A stretch of 64,000 nucleotides of DNA from Nemania diffusa. Lineage: Eukaryota; Ascomycota; Sordariomycetes; Xylariales; Xylariaceae. The notes under the pieces were generated by a model, which was not told the DNA's origin, ran no database searches, and was given only the letters and a program-made list of their open reading frames with translations. Of the stretch, positions 47,165 through 60,433 are shown one piece after another. Each line of letters starts with the position of its first letter. Position 1 is the stretch's first letter. The stretch is from assembly GCA_038501195.1 (NCBI GenBank), contig JBBPUQ010000003.1, positions 4,246,501 through 4,310,500 of the forward strand, in the 5' to 3' direction. A program made the translations under genes and the position numbers.

Positions 47165-50100
47165 TTACAAAGTCCACTCGTGTACATCGTCATCCGGACC
47201 GATGAAGGGTTCATCGATTCGCTTGATTGCGTAGTCGCTACACAAGATACTACAGGGGCTCAATGGTTAGTGAAATTCTTCAAAAGAGACTGAGGCACTC
47301 TCCAGTAAATATCACGGTAATAGCCGGGATGGGAAAGGACTCACCACGCAGAGGCCACAAGAGCATCGAGCTCTGCGACCATAGAATCTTTCTGTGCACC
47401 ACTAACGAGACCTTTGCTGATCGAGACCTGACACTCTTTAATGCGGCGGCTTTTACTCACACCGACCTGCTCGAGAACCTTTCGACCCAGACAATCCGAA
47501 TGGAATGCATGCTGGCAAGGGAAGACAAAGAACTGCCGGCTGAGAAGAGGTAGACCGCATACATAACACTTCTCACCAGGTTCAACGATGGCATACCGGT
47601 GATCGAGGGCCGCAATATCTACTTTGATATTGGCTGCCGTCTGCGAACTCTCATCCATCTCCTTCTTCAAGGCATCGATATTATGCGAATAATCCTCCAA
47701 GGCAGTACATATCTCCTCTTTAAAGTCGTCGATCACTACGAAGTCTGGGAAAAAGGGTATCAAGTCTTCTATCTTTAGTAGGTCGCATCGCTTAAGAAAC
47801 TCGATGGCCGTCTTGATCCCATTTGACTGTGATATCACCTTTCGCGCTACGGCTAGCCATAGCTTCTTCCTCAATGCTGGATTTGATGTGGGACGATCTG
47901 CAATAATGGATGCGTACTCAACCTCATTATGAGAAAGTGCAAGATCTACCGCTTGAACATATTGTCCCATGTTAGTGTAGATATGGACGCAAGATAGAGT
48001 TCGCTTATGCTGTATACACAAACGAAGTGCGAAGTCAGGATCAAAGTTGGGCTCATCGCCTTGCGATTGAAGATATGCAAGCAGCCCCGACTCAGCTTTA
48101 GATTCGTGCGAGGCGTATATAGAAACGAGGGTATTGTGTACAGCAGCATCTGTAGATTGGAGTTGGTTTATGACATATTGAAGATATCGAAGAGCTTGGT
48201 TTTGTGCGAGTTGCCCGTCGAAGTTTCGGTTGTAGTCTAGTAGTGCCGGGATAATCTTTCGAGGCTCCAGTCTCGCGTGCCGCATTAGAATTTCTATTAG
48301 TTCGTGGGCCGCATGTGTCATAAGTACGCTGCTATACCGGTAGAAGACGTCCGGGTCTGTCTGCTTCTTGAGCACGTTTAAAGCTTCCGTCCATCTTTCT
48401 CTTTGCACCCAGTACGAAAGCTCGTAGTTATAGTCGTTGATGGCATTTGCAAAGAATAGCAACTCTTCTTCTCGTGCGTGGCTACTAATGACATCGTATA
48501 CCGTTTTACGGTCCAAGTCGGATTTATGCTTGTCGACAAAGCTGTGGAACTCTTCTCGGACTGCGTCGAGCTGTTGTCGGGATTGAGCAGTGTGACCATC
48601 CCCAGCTGCCTCTGCCTCTACTGCGATAGTGTCTTCCAGTGAATTAAGTTTAGCCATGAACACCTCTATTAGCCACGTAGCTATCATCATCCTCTGCATG
48701 ATATGAGATTTCTTGTACGTCGTGAGTTTCGTAAGTAGGTATTTTCTCAAGGCATCAGTTTGGCCGTTGTCGATAAGTGATAGAGCAACATCTTCAAACG
48801 GTTTACTGCTTTTACCATAAACACCAGCAGCTTCAATGAAAAGGCCTTTCTCGGCTAAATAATCCCCTGAAGCTGTCGCGACTGCATCTTTCTGTACAGC
48901 GGTTTGAGCATATTGCAGAGCAGTATCAAACTGCTGCCGCTGCAACATGATCTGCCAGATATCACGGTCTTCATCCCTCACTGCGATTTCGAATATGTCT
49001 TGGGAAGTAAACAACCAAAATGTGTTCTTCTGTTGGTCTATGTAGAGACCGAGGGCCCTCTGTCCCTGTTCGAGAATTATCTGGTCGTATACAAGGGAAC
49101 CTGTAAGCCGATTTGTTGCTATAATACGGCCACCGACCAAACTAATCACATGCCATTGCGTCAAAACCGCTGCATCGATAAACTCGGTAGCGTTTTTCCG
49201 TTTTCCAGAAACATCAGCTGACAATATTTGGGACCTTGGAAGCATCTTTGCTTCGGAATAGACCTTGTTTCCTAAATCATTGCCACTAGAGGATGTGAGG
49301 AGCTTTCCATGATAAATGCCTTGAGCTGATAACCACGCAAAGGCTCGGTCTGGCACGTTGTCTTCGTACAAAGCAGAATCTGGCGGATCTGGGGATATGG
49401 CGAGGGCAGAAGGAGCAGTAGCCGAGCCCCTTGAAACCTCATGGATGGTGGGTTGTTCAGTATCGAATAATTTGGTGTAAATGGATCCGCTTCCTTCATG
49501 GCCACTCCGCCCAATACGGCCGACAAGGTGGAATAGTCTACTCTGTGTACTTATAACAATCCTCCTAGTATCGACCTTGCCGCCCATGTTGTCAACCCAT
49601 AGTCCTGTTACGGGCCCATCAGGGAGTTTGTGTAGCGCCTTCAAGTACTTCTCTTCTTTGCGATAGAACTCTGCAGAGGGCTCGATGAAGGTTTCATAGA
49701 TATTTCCATCCGAGGCGCCGATGAGAATCTCTCGCGTTGTAGAAGTCGGAAGAGAGGGGCTCCAAGCTACTGATTCGATGGAGACGCCGCGTAATCGGCT
49801 GAGCGGGCGTGGTTGGCGGGACTGAGTATGTAGATAGTAGTTCTCGCCAAGAGAGGTACATATTAGAAGATGTGAAGCGGTAGGATCGAGGAACATGCGC
49901 GAGATAACGCCTACTTCGGAGACGCGTTTAGGGAGATCGATATCTACATCAGCCGGCACGGGTCAGCGTCTCCTGAACAGCTCGTTGAAACAACCACCTC
50001 AAGTGCAGGCCTACCGTCTATGTCCTCGGGTTTGTTTAGGTCGATGCGGAGTATGCGCCCATTGGAGAGAGCCAGAACCAGGACATTGTTTGCCACCTGG

Positions 50101-50234
50101 GCAGCAACAAAGTCGGCGGCAATGGAGAATTGAAGCTGCACCGGCTCGATATCGAATATGGGTAAACCCTCGTCGCCAAGTTCATGGTGCACGCCGTTGG
50201 CGGCGCCAAAGCCCGTGTTCGCATCGAGCGCCAT
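47165..50234 (-). CDS. vps18: Vacuolar sorting protein Vps18/Pep3
   Basis: Three exons (50234-50015, 49943-47345, 47249-47165) give 967 residues. Vps18 is a core subunit of the HOPS and CORVET tethering complexes at endosomes and the vacuole. The N-terminal 350 residues form the Pep3/Vps18 beta-propeller (FDIEPVQLQFSIAADFVAAQVANN, then ASHLLICTSLGENYYLH). A clathrin-heavy-chain-like alpha-solenoid follows (RWTEALNVLKKQTDPDVFYRYS, IPALLDYNRNFDG). The C-terminus is a RING-H2 finger, CYVCGLPLL then PCQHAFHSDCL. Its last Cys pair, ACILCSD, is formed only by splicing the terminal 95-bp intron, after which the protein ends in EPFIGPDDDVHEWTL. The first junction gives PEDIDDIDLPKR. Both junctions keep frame exactly, which supports the model. 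Confidence 0.95.
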
Positions 50235-50833
50235 CTGATTATATATATCTTAGCATCATGGATTGTCGAGGAGCTTTAAAAAAGACCGCGCCGTTTGTGT
50301 TTGTATAGTTCGGAGCTGTCTAGGTAGATTGGGTAGGCTGGTGATTAAGAAGGGACAGGACCTCCTACCTATGTATGTATGTAGGTTTGTGGTCTATGTG
50401 AATATGCATATAACGAAGCAATTTCAACCTTACATCATCATGTACCTAGCGTGCAATAGTACATAGGTACATAAGGGTACCTACAAGACCATGACTTCGT
50501 GAAACCTTACAAACCAAAGCTGACTTGCAACTCGATCTTACAATTACAATTAACTTGTCCGTCAAAAAAAATAATCGAGTAAATGCGGTCAAAAAAATAA
50601 ATATATTGATCAGTTCGAGGTGGAAAAAAGCCCGAATGAATTCAAGCAATTGGGTAAGAATGGACCACTTGCTTAATTCTGCTTGCATGACTAATCTATC
50701 AGGTAAATTGATCGATTTGGGTATATCCTGGTTATCGCTGTCTCTCCGTTACCCCTTGATTAATTAAAAAAAACTCAGTTCATTAAATTTGTAGACATTG
50801 GTATAATGTTGGCTGTTTTGGTCCGCTTCCACG
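50235..50833. other. Intergenic between VPS18 and the methyltransferase
   Basis: AT-rich, with long A/T tracts around 50560-50610 and 50760-50775 and a TATGTATGTATG run near 50370. Holds the VPS18 promoter. No gene is supported. Confidence 0.5.
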
Positions 50834-52637
50834 TCACGAGCCATTGGTGCAAGATGCTGTATGTTCGGGTATTGATGGCTGTGATTGTGAATTTTGGTTT
50901 TCTGTTGTGTCTTCCGAGATTGTGGCGTTTGGGTATGATGGCTCGTCCGTAGTATTTTGGTGTAAGCCTGTGGTTGGTATTATTGCCTGTACATCGTCTT
51001 CTTCGCCTGTTTCCATTATAGTATCATCCGTTGTGGTATCTGCATACCCATCATAGTTTATATCATTACTCGAATGATCGACGTCAACATTTCTCAGCCA
51101 CTCTTCTGTTGTGTGTCCACTGCTATGTTCGGTGTAACTAACTCGTGGACGCTCATCTCTCTCGTCGTTACCCGAATTTGAATGCTGAGCCATCTCGTGG
51201 GTAGTAGATGTGATATTGCCCTGGTCTTCATTTGTTGTTGGGTGGTTTGAATGGCTCGGGTCGGTCGAGGTTCCTTTTAGATTGGCTGGAGCGCGGGTGC
51301 GCTCTGAATTCGCCTGGAAGTCGTTTTCGCTGAATTCTATCCCACCCCCAAGCTCGCCTATAGGTGTCGTTGTCCAGCGAGTGTGGTGACCAGGCTTTCT
51401 CCCTGTCAGCACTCTGAGCTTCACTACAAATGTCTTTGCTCTTTGAGGATCTTGGGCAAGCGTCATCATCTCCTCCCCAACCATCTCGCATCCTAAACGA
51501 ACGTCATCGGGGTTCCAGCCTTTGTATTTTGTGAGCAACCGCATACAGGTAGGCTCCATCCCATTTAAGCACGATAGTAGCCAGAATTTCCCTGTTGACC
51601 CATCCTGTGTCTTGAGTGGTATTGAGTATTCTGTCAAATTGACATCGACGTAGCCAGCATTGACTAATAATCTCGGTTCTAGGTGTCCAACTCCTCGTGA
51701 GCGGCCAGAGAGTATGGAGGCTTCTTGAAGATCCTGTGCTAATTTATAAAGCAACGATTCAGATTCAAAATAACCAAACAGGTCGTGCATTCCTTTCTTA
51801 TCATCGAAGTCGAGTACTTCGATCCAACCACCAGGTTTCAGACACCTGAAAGCAGACCGATATATGGCCTCCCAGTCTGTAAATGCGCCGGTCATGTCAC
51901 GGAGGTGGACTAGGTCGTAATAATCCGGTGGTCGTTCCCATTCTAGCTCGGCGTCATCGACTTCCCAGTAGACGTTTTGCGGTACTCGGCGTTCAAAGAT
52001 ATTAGATATGTCGGTTCCTGTGACCTCACATTCGGGATACATTTCAGCCATATCGATCGCCCATTCACCCACACCAGTGCCGACATCAAGAATTGATGTT
52101 GGGCATTCAAGAGGAACAGTTGTCAATTCTGCGTCGAACACCTTTAAATAGACTTGGTTGAGCAACTGGAGCCGCACTTGTTCGTCCTCATCGTTGGGCA
52201 TGTAGTATGACCCGCAGTAGCGTCGTCCATTCTCAATAACGTAGTCCACATCTAAATCAGTTATTGACCGAGTTGAGTCTCTGCATCAAGTCAGTCGGTT
52301 GCGCATATAGGTTAGTTGCTAGATGGAAGTCTGCTGACGCTGTTTCTGCATCCTCCCACGATCGATCAACTGAGCGGTATGTGATGGAGATGGTGGGAAA
52401 GTGACTGGGCGTGTATATGGACGTGGTATCGAAGGGATTAGACCCGTATCCATCGTCGTGGTCTATGACGGGCCCGAGAACACTTCGCGTCCTCGTGCTG
52501 AGGTAGTCACTCGTGACATCGTCGGTGGTGGAGAGGTCGGTGTCTAATTCGGGCACTGCTGATTCGGAGACAGGACGGGTTGAGGTGCTGCGATCATCGG
52601 AGAACGAGTTGAACGAGTGAGTCGATTGCGGTGCCAT
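50834..52637 (-). CDS. LaeA-like SAM-dependent methyltransferase
   Basis: Two exons (52637-52360 and 52280-50834) give 574 residues; a 79-bp intron with GTGGGA donor and GATGCAG acceptor fits the frame. Residues 1-92 are acidic and Ser/Thr-rich. The methyltransferase begins with the fungal hallmark ENGRRYCGSYYMPNDEDEQVRL. SAM-binding motif I is SILDVGTGVGEWAIDMAE (about 155-172), followed by GTDIS, DYYDLVHLRDM and LKPGGWIEVLDF. The family includes the secondary-metabolism regulator LaeA and the Llm proteins, and the many TAM-domain methyltransferases of fungi; targets are unknown. About 170 extra residues at the C-terminus are low-complexity, Thr/Asn/Glu-rich and probably disordered, which is unusual for the family. 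The weak donor is the least certain point; the catalytic domain is independent of it. Confidence 0.88.
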
Positions 52638-55172
52638 GCTGGCCGTATGATGATGGCCCAGTTCTCGGGTACGACAAGACTGTACTACCGCTCGTTGATT
52701 TCTAGAGCAGCAACACTAGCCCGTATCCTTCCGATGCGCTAAAATACCGTCGTGTGTTGCTCTTCGTGCTAGCTCCCATGGCGGCCAGCACCCCGTCACC
52801 GTGTAGAAAGACAGCGAGACCCGTCGCTACCTGGAAGGCAGTTATCTTGGGAGGCGGAAATACTGATCGCGCTTCGAAGAATCCAGTCTGGGAGTAAGAG
52901 GCAGCGGAGGCTCTTCTCTTATCTCTCTATGTTTGAGGTAAAATGCGATACCTAGTGACAGATGCATCGATAGTGATGGTGGGCGGCGTCGTGTTCAAAC
53001 GAAGGAGTGGTTACATAGATAGCATTCAGCTGCATGCTGACCATCGGTAGGGGCATGATGGCCCGGACCACTGATCTGGTGTCATCAGCGCCATACCGCG
53101 GTGCGCCTAGGGAGCAGCGAAGGAATGCTGCAAGCCCAGAGGGTAGCATCGCCTGATCACCCACCTGAGCCACGCAACCAGAGATAGTGGGTGACATGCA
53201 GCTAGGTAGACCAGCCTAGGTGTTTCGGGGTCCAATAGAAACCCTGTCTTTGATTTGTCGGCCCTGCAAAGAGAGCGTGCAGGTCAGGGTCCTAATGCTG
53301 CCTAGCTCTACTGCGTAACTTGGTCTCTGTTCGTGGTATAGCGAGCTCTTTGTACCTAGCCTCATAGCTGCGCGAAATGTACAGTAGATATTAAATGCTG
53401 TAGTTAGGATATATCTATTTCATTTCGGTATATACCAAGTACCTACCATATATTATGTACACGACGCCTAGCTATATAGATACGTCCTACCTTTAAACAT
53501 GAATCTGAACGAAGTGCTGGGCATAACCGGGACTCTGGTGAAGGAGTTTGCTGTAGATATTGCAGTGAAACATGCTGACTTTCGATGACGAATGAGGAAT
53601 AGACTAGACTTGCTTGAGACAAAAAATACTGAGCAAAGCTAGTACATAGCCATTTGATTGGACTACTACTGCAGGCATCTTTCGGCTAAGGTTCCTGGCT
53701 ATCTGTGCATACAGAGTATGTAGGTATACCTACGTATAAGTCCCTGGCCTACCCATACAAGTATGTAAGAGTGATAGACTCTAGAGGGACATACTTGTAG
53801 GTAGGAGATAGGTATGTACCTACCGACCCGTATTAAACATTTATTCATACAAGAAGCTATTCAAAGTCACCTCTACGAGATACGAGACGCATTATACCTA
53901 CTGCAAAGAGGTTGATGATTAGGTCACACAACCTTCTCCCCTGTCAAAAATGCACTAAGCCTTATTATTCATCTACCTGCTAACCTGAGGTACTATCTTG
54001 CATCGCCGGTAACCTGTCAAACGAAAGTACGGCAAGCAAGCAAGCCCCATACTTACTTACGTACAGGTTACTTATATGTAAGTACATGCGCTATTATTCT
54101 GTGTCATCAATTTTCTTTTTGTCAACCCTCTTATTCAGCTTCGAAACTGAATAGCGTTAGTGTTAGCGATTGGGTATCATTGTGCAACGACACCGCACTT
54201 ATAATCAGGATTAGTTGTTATCACGAAGATATCCTATTTCTTCGCTTATTTCAGATCAGTTATACCTAGTATATGTTAATTATGACGAGGCCGTAAATCG
54301 GTTAAGTGTTCTGCTAAGGCGGCGCTGCAGCATTCACTGCAACAAACCGCAATTCAGCCACGTGGTCTCCAGGATTTAGCACCTTATGGGTCGTTAATAT
54401 CAGTACCTACTTAGTTTAGAGCCCATAGGTACGCCCTATAACCCTGCACCATATAAATAGTACCTCCACGTATGTAGGACCTACGTATAAATAGTCAATT
54501 TGTCTATACATAAAAATACGCATACGGCGAGATACACCTGGCTGGGTGGGTTTTATACTACACTTTTGTCTCAAGGGTCATACTGTAGTGAATCTACTGC
54601 CTAGTTTAGCCGAGACCTACTTTGAAAGTGGCGTGTCGATGATGTCTGGACTGATGGTAGGTATTGACATTGTTTGTTACGCAGTACCGAATTAGATCGG
54701 CTTTGCTTCCCTTGTTAAATCATTGCTTTCTTGGTTATAACTTATACTCTCTTTCGCGGTATACTTATATAATCCTGCGTAACTGTCGCTGACAATAACA
54801 ACTATAGACTATTCACTCCTAGAGTCCATTACTACCTATTTATCTAAGTTGTATGTAGATAAGAATCCTAGTACTTCATCAAAAACATTGACGATTTGTT
54901 CGATTGATCATCACATTTTACTACCAATCAGTCGACTTATAATATCGGTGTTGATACTACGTCAAGTGTCTAGAACAAGGCACCTTCTTGGGCTATCACT
55001 TAGGTAAATTCAATGTCTTTAAATAGTTGTCTAGTATGCTCAATTACTGCTATCTAGGTATGGCCTCGCGGGCCTATTACGTCGGGTATCTCGAATGTAG
55101 CATTTAGTAATACACGACGGAGACAGGCACAAATGCAACGTCAGGCTTCACAGAAGTATCCCCTGATGATAC
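52638..55172. other. Intergenic, methyltransferase promoter side
   Basis: 2.5 kb without a supported gene. TACCTAC/GTAGGTA motifs cluster at 53700-53830 and 54050-54090. Minor open frames lack motifs. Confidence 0.55.
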
Positions 55173-56585
55173 TTAGCCTGAGACTTTTCGCTTCTTAGTC
55201 GAGAACGGCTCGTCGCCGATTTCTTCTTTATCAGAATGCACCTCAGTTTCAATAACGATTGGGAAAGGACTGAGCACTTTGCTAATATCGCCCCACCATT
55301 CCTCCCCGAAGCGTTTATACCATTCAACGGTACTCTTGAGGCCTTCGGCAAAACTTGTCTTCTGTTCCCAGCCCAGTTGACGGAGTTTGGTGCCATCAAC
55401 CGCGTATCGATGGTCGTTGAAAGGTCGGTCGTGTGTATACTTGATCCATCTGCTGAACTCTGCCGGATCATCGTGCACGATTCCCATTTCTTTGAGTAAC
55501 ATCCTGCACAGGTCAATGTTGGAAATCTCGTCATAGGATCCTACATTGTAGACCTGCCCAAGAGTGCCCTTGTGCAATATCGTATCAAATGCGTCGGCCG
55601 CATCACCTGCATAGAGGTATCTTCGCGTGGGGCTACCATCGCCATGCAAAACGGCCGGTCGTTGGCGATTCAGCAAGCAGGTAAACTTGGGAATAATTTC
55701 TATAACAACGCAGGTGAGTTTGCTAACCCCTAGAATAGTCTAGAATCTTGAATACATACTCTCGGGATACTGGTGGGGGCCATATACATTGTTACTTCTC
55801 ACAATGATCACCGGGAGCTTGAAGCTCTTCATGTAGGAGTAAACAAGCATCTCAGCGGCGGCCTTGCTCGCAGCATAGGGATTCGTCGGGGCGAGGATAC
55901 TAGTCTCCAACAGGTCATCATCGCCATCTTTCACTTCCCCATAAACCTCGTCAGTTGAGATATGGATGAAACGTTTAATTCCAACCTTCTTTGCGCTCTC
56001 TAGCATGACATGGGTGCCATATACATTGGTGTGTGTGAACCCATAGGAGTTGCCGAAGCTCAAGTCGACATGGGATTGAGCCGCAAAGTGAAATATAGTG
56101 TCAATATTATAACGTTCTATACAATCAAGAACCTCAGATGGGTTCGTGACATCTCCATGGTAAAAGGTGAAGTTCCGTTTGTCGTTCAGGATGCGCGTGT
56201 TGTTCAATGAGGCGCAATAGTCTAACTTATCAAAGGATACGATGTTGTAGGCTTGTGGATAAGTCAATGTAAGGTGTCGAACCAGCCAACAAGCACTAGA
56301 GGCATCATTAGTACAAGGTGCTAAAGCTCTTGGGTGAAACTCACATGAAGCCAGCACCACCCGTAATCATGATGTTTTTTACTTCAGGTAAGGGCTCGAA
56401 TTTGGTAGACCCGGTTAGGATAGGTGCTTCTTTCCACACTCCATAGTCGTTGAAGAACCGACTTTGTTTTTTGCGGCCTGGTGGTGCTAGAAAATACAAA
56501 AGTCAACGAGGGCTAAGGACTTGGGAGGCTCTCTATGCTTACCCTGCACCCCATTAGTGCCGCTCGCGTGGGTCGAAGCTGTCAT
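55173..56585 (-). CDS. dTDP-glucose 4,6-dehydratase-like (RmlB-type) enzyme
   Basis: Four exons (56585-56543, 56486-56345, 56295-55760, 55699-55173) give 415 residues. It is an extended short-chain dehydrogenase of the nucleotide-sugar dehydratase type. The NAD-binding glycine motif ITGGAGFIAC is assembled across the second intron. Then come HGDVTN, FHFAAQSHVDLSFGNS, the catalytic STDEVYGEV (Asp-Glu pair) and PYAASKAAAE with the Tyr-x-x-x-Lys dyad, followed by [20 protein letters not shown] joined across the third intron. All residues expected for dehydration of a nucleotide-diphosphate-glucose are present. The product would feed deoxysugar (for example rhamnose-type) formation; partner enzymes are not in this window. 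The C-terminus ends in a basic KKRKVSG tail that resembles a nuclear-localisation motif but may be fortuitous. Confidence 0.93.
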
Positions 56586-59108
56586 GGTAGGGAAGGCTTC
56601 GTCGCAAAGCAGCGCCCTAGTGAGTGGATGGACTAGGAGGGATCACCAGCGACTGGTATGTGGAGGGTAGGTAACGGAGCTTTAAGCAGACCAGCTACGC
56701 TGGCCAAAAGAACGTGGTGAGTGAAGATCCTCGTTTTGTACGTCAGGTTTGCTTGGCGGGATTCCCGGGAGACAGATGTACAAATGCCGATCATCCACTC
56801 ACGTTACAGCGCGCAACGAGGGGAGACAAGACAATCTGACTGTTTAACGCTCCTCATAAATGCAGGGGTAGAGATGTTTATGGTAGCATTAGCCAGTATT
56901 TTATGCTGTTAGATCGCAAAATATGTCCCGGCGATAGGTAGTGTTAGACTATGTGGTTGTAGGTCAACGACGTGAGACGGATCAAGGACATCTCGACGCT
57001 TTACACGCAACGTAACGGCTTCGGCGGGGAGCCTCGCGAAGATTTATCGACTGATGGGCAACTACTCATGTAGATACCTAGGGTAGAGGGTAATCAACGA
57101 GTGACTGGTGTTTGTGTAGGTACGTACTTGAGTAAGTACTGCTGTCAGACGGCTTCGAGTAGTTAATCGGGAAGTTCTGAGGCCGTTGTATTGAGTCAAG
57201 ATTAATTGGCAAATGAGAAGCTCGGCCGTTCACTACCTACATGTATTCACCCCCACCTATGGCCAACCACTGTAAGTTGGTTGGTACCTTAGGTACATAT
57301 GTAGGTAGCAAGCAGGCACCTACCTCACCTACTTCCATATTTCTAAAGAAGTTCTCTCTTAGGTACTCTTAAAAAGAATATGTTCCACTGTAAGAGAATG
57401 CACAGCAATTGCTCACGGCATTTGGAAGCCCCACATGCCTACAATAGGCGAGAAGTACCTACCATGTAGGTAGCTGCTATTTTAGATACCGCCTCCATGA
57501 CTCCGACACCTAGACTACATGTAGTAGTAAAACATCGAATGGTACACGGCGACGTACCTACATATGTAAGTTACACAGAGGGAGGTATCTCGGCAAATCG
57601 GCACTTGATAGAATTCATGCTTGCCATAGGTGTAAGCAGAGCATTACTGCGTACGTACGTTTCTAATACAACCAATGCAGTTGCCCTCTTACAGTAGGTA
57701 CTTTTCTACTACATGTAGGTTGCCACTCCCGTCAGTATACGTTGAGGATTCTCCATCCACAAATTTCGCATCCCTACATGTACATAATGGCTACCTACCT
57801 ACCTACTTAGTAGGTAAGCCCGACTGATCTCAAGACAACTACCTAGACGGTAATACACAATGCAACTTGAGCACATGCTAGACTTCCAAAGTTGTCATCG
57901 TGTTGTATATCAATGTCTAGCTATAAGGTATTGCTGAAACTATAATACTAGCAATACAATTATCGCTTGCATCTCGGTAGACAAATTATAGTAATACAGA
58001 CCGAGGCAACTTGATAGACAGTAAAAGGGCCGGTCCTTCTATTCATCCATGTTCTGCAAAGGTACCTAGGTAGGTTCCCAAGTCTATGGTAACAATCTGG
58101 AAGTAGTATAGGTACCACCCATGCATGCTACAATAGTAAGTACTTTACACTGTTTCCCCTGCCAAGAATCGTAAATAGGGCTTAAGCTGAGATGCAGCCT
58201 CGATGGGGGTCCAAGTGTTGGATCTGCTGGATCTGTCAGTCTGGGTATCATATCACTTGATTGATAATATGTGTATCACAGCTGTTTTGATTTTTAGCAT
58301 TGAGTTAATGTTTAAATACTACCTAGTATTAGGTACCTGTAAGCACTACGAAAAGGCGTCAGGTGCAATGTCTCATAAACCCCGACTAATTAGACTCACT
58401 GTGTTGCTTTACCACAAGTGCGAACACGCCATTTGTGTGGAAAGCCAGATGTCTACACAATAAAACTGTCTCGTTTATGGGGCCTGCATGCGACCTGAGT
58501 ACATGCACGTCTACCTAATGTAGATCGATTTATAGAGGTTGGTCTCAAGTAATCATAGGTCTCCAACCAGGAGACAGGTACCGAGATAGGTACGCTATTG
58601 CTGTGCGCCACAGCCGCTCCGTCCCACATTAGGAAGTTGTAAGGGGCACTGGTCGGGAAACGTCGCGGGGAACCCCTGATGCCGCTACTACAGCACGCTA
58701 GATACACTACACTATAGCGTACCTAGCACCCTAGCTAGAGAGGCATGCCGTCATATGGGCTTTCGGAGATATGTGATCTTTGAACAACACACCAAAATAG
58801 GTACCTACATTCAAGTTCAGTTGGCCGACAGACCTCATCCCTTCATCCACCGGTACCTGCATTGTCTCCCAGCCCAGTCTCTCTTGGCATTCTAGCGTTA
58901 CGCATCTCTCTCTTTACCTAATGCCTATCTAGGTTCAATGCAGTTTAAGTATACCCACTTAATATGTCCTATGCTCTGTTTGAGTATCTACAAGTAATGC
59001 CACAGCCCGCTGCTGTTGCTTATATAGCCTAGAACCCAGCACCCAGCTCTCGAACCTCCAACATCACGGCTCGATTTCAACGACCTCCGATGCTGCTTGC
59101 GGCCCAAC
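56586..59108. promoter_or_regulatory. Divergent intergenic region, TACCTAC-rich
   Basis: The dehydratase and transporter genes diverge from this 2.5-kb interval, which must hold both promoters. TACCTAC/GTAGGTA motifs are dense from 57110 to 57830 and again near 58055-58075 and 58800. No gene is supported. Confidence 0.55.
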
Positions 59109-60433
59109 ATGACCTTCTCTCACAGTGATCATGGCCTAAGCTCTTCGGCCATATCCTCGCGGGCGAACAGCCGGTCGAGGAGTTATGACGGTACAGACAA
59201 CGATCGGGGCTCCGCTCGCAATAAGGTTGAAGATGGTGATCCGAGGCGCCAGGACGAGGCTGAAGAGGCATTGTTGGAGAAAGCCATGCCCGAACACCAT
59301 GTCCCAGAATCACCTTCACAAACTGGATTTGCTCGGACTTCCTTCTGGATTGTGGTGAACACGTTGGCTACTATCGGGATTGTATGCTCTGTTCTACTTC
59401 TTAATCGATCGGTATGAGGCCGCACATAGCTAACGCTCTGGGCTTCTACTCAGGTCTTTACCAACAAAGCCATCTTCTCCGATCCGTCGTTGAAACTGGC
59501 TCAATTGTCATTTGCGGCCTTCCACTTCTTTATGACCTGGCTGCTCCTATACACCCTCTCGCGACCTCGTTTTGCCTACTTCGTTCCACGGAGAACGACT
59601 ATCCGGGAGGTTATCCCCTTGTCTATCGCCATGTCGCTCAACGTGATACTGCCGAACCTTTCACTGGCGTACTCTTCGATCACTTTTTACCAGGTTGCGC
59701 GCATCCTTCTCACACCTACCGTCGCCACCATGGATTTCTTCTTGTATCACACGACACTTCCTAAAAATGCCATTGCGGCACTTATCCCTGCTTGTGTAGG
59801 GGTTGGTGTCGTTTCATACTACGACTCGCTACCCACCGACGATGCTAATGTCAAAACTACTTCTAGCCTGGGCGTCATCTTCGCGTTCTCTGGTATATTC
59901 GCATCTTCGCTGTACACAGTATGGATCAAAAGCTATCAGCGAAAACTACAAATTTCAAGCATGCAGTTACTATTTAACCAAGCACCGGTTTCGGCATTTC
60001 TCTTGCTTTACGTAATCCCTTTCGTTGATACGTTTCCAACATGGTCTGAGGTTCCTGTCAATCGATGGCTTATGATTTTAATGGTAAGCCTATGCAATCA
60101 CGCTGTTCAATGCAATAATTAACCACAACTAGTCTGGGATGTTTGCCGCATTGATCAATCTCTCGCAATTCTTCATCATTGGTCAAACGGGCCCAGTATC
60201 CAGTACGGTGGTGGGTCATTTGAAAACCTGCCTCATTGTTGCTCTCGGGTGGATTGTCTCTGGGAGGTCGGTTGGGGATAGATCCATTTTCGGTGTTTTC
60301 GTCGCGGTGGGCGGCATCATTTCGTACGTGATCTAATTATTTTCCTACGACTTTTCAAGTTTCATATTACTAATCTCATATTTGTAGGTACTCGGTTGTC
60401 ATGCTTAGGCAAACAGCCCGGTCACCGAAATAG
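59109..60433 (+). CDS. SLC35/TPT-type nucleotide-sugar or triose-phosphate transporter
   Basis: Four exons (59109-59381, 59454-60083, 60133-60323, 60388-60433) give 379 residues. A hydrophilic, charged N-terminus of about 75 residues precedes roughly ten hydrophobic helices of the drug/metabolite transporter superfamily. Family marks are WIVVNTLATIGIVFTNKAIF, completed by splicing, and LSFAAFHFFMTW, SITFYQVARILLTPTV and GHLKTCLIVALGW. This resembles the SLC35E3-like branch of the triose-phosphate translocator family, which is usually found in the Golgi or endoplasmic reticulum; the substrate is not known. The ATG at 59109 is chosen because the in-frame codons before it include no ATG. The nearest neighbour, divergent by 2.5 kb, is the sugar-nucleotide dehydratase. 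Confidence 0.9.

Noticed and set aside
52249..52257. GTG at 52249 as a separate start for the methyltransferase
   Set aside because: The frame joins the upstream ATG exon through a 79-bp intron with phase matching, giving a normal fungal ATG start.
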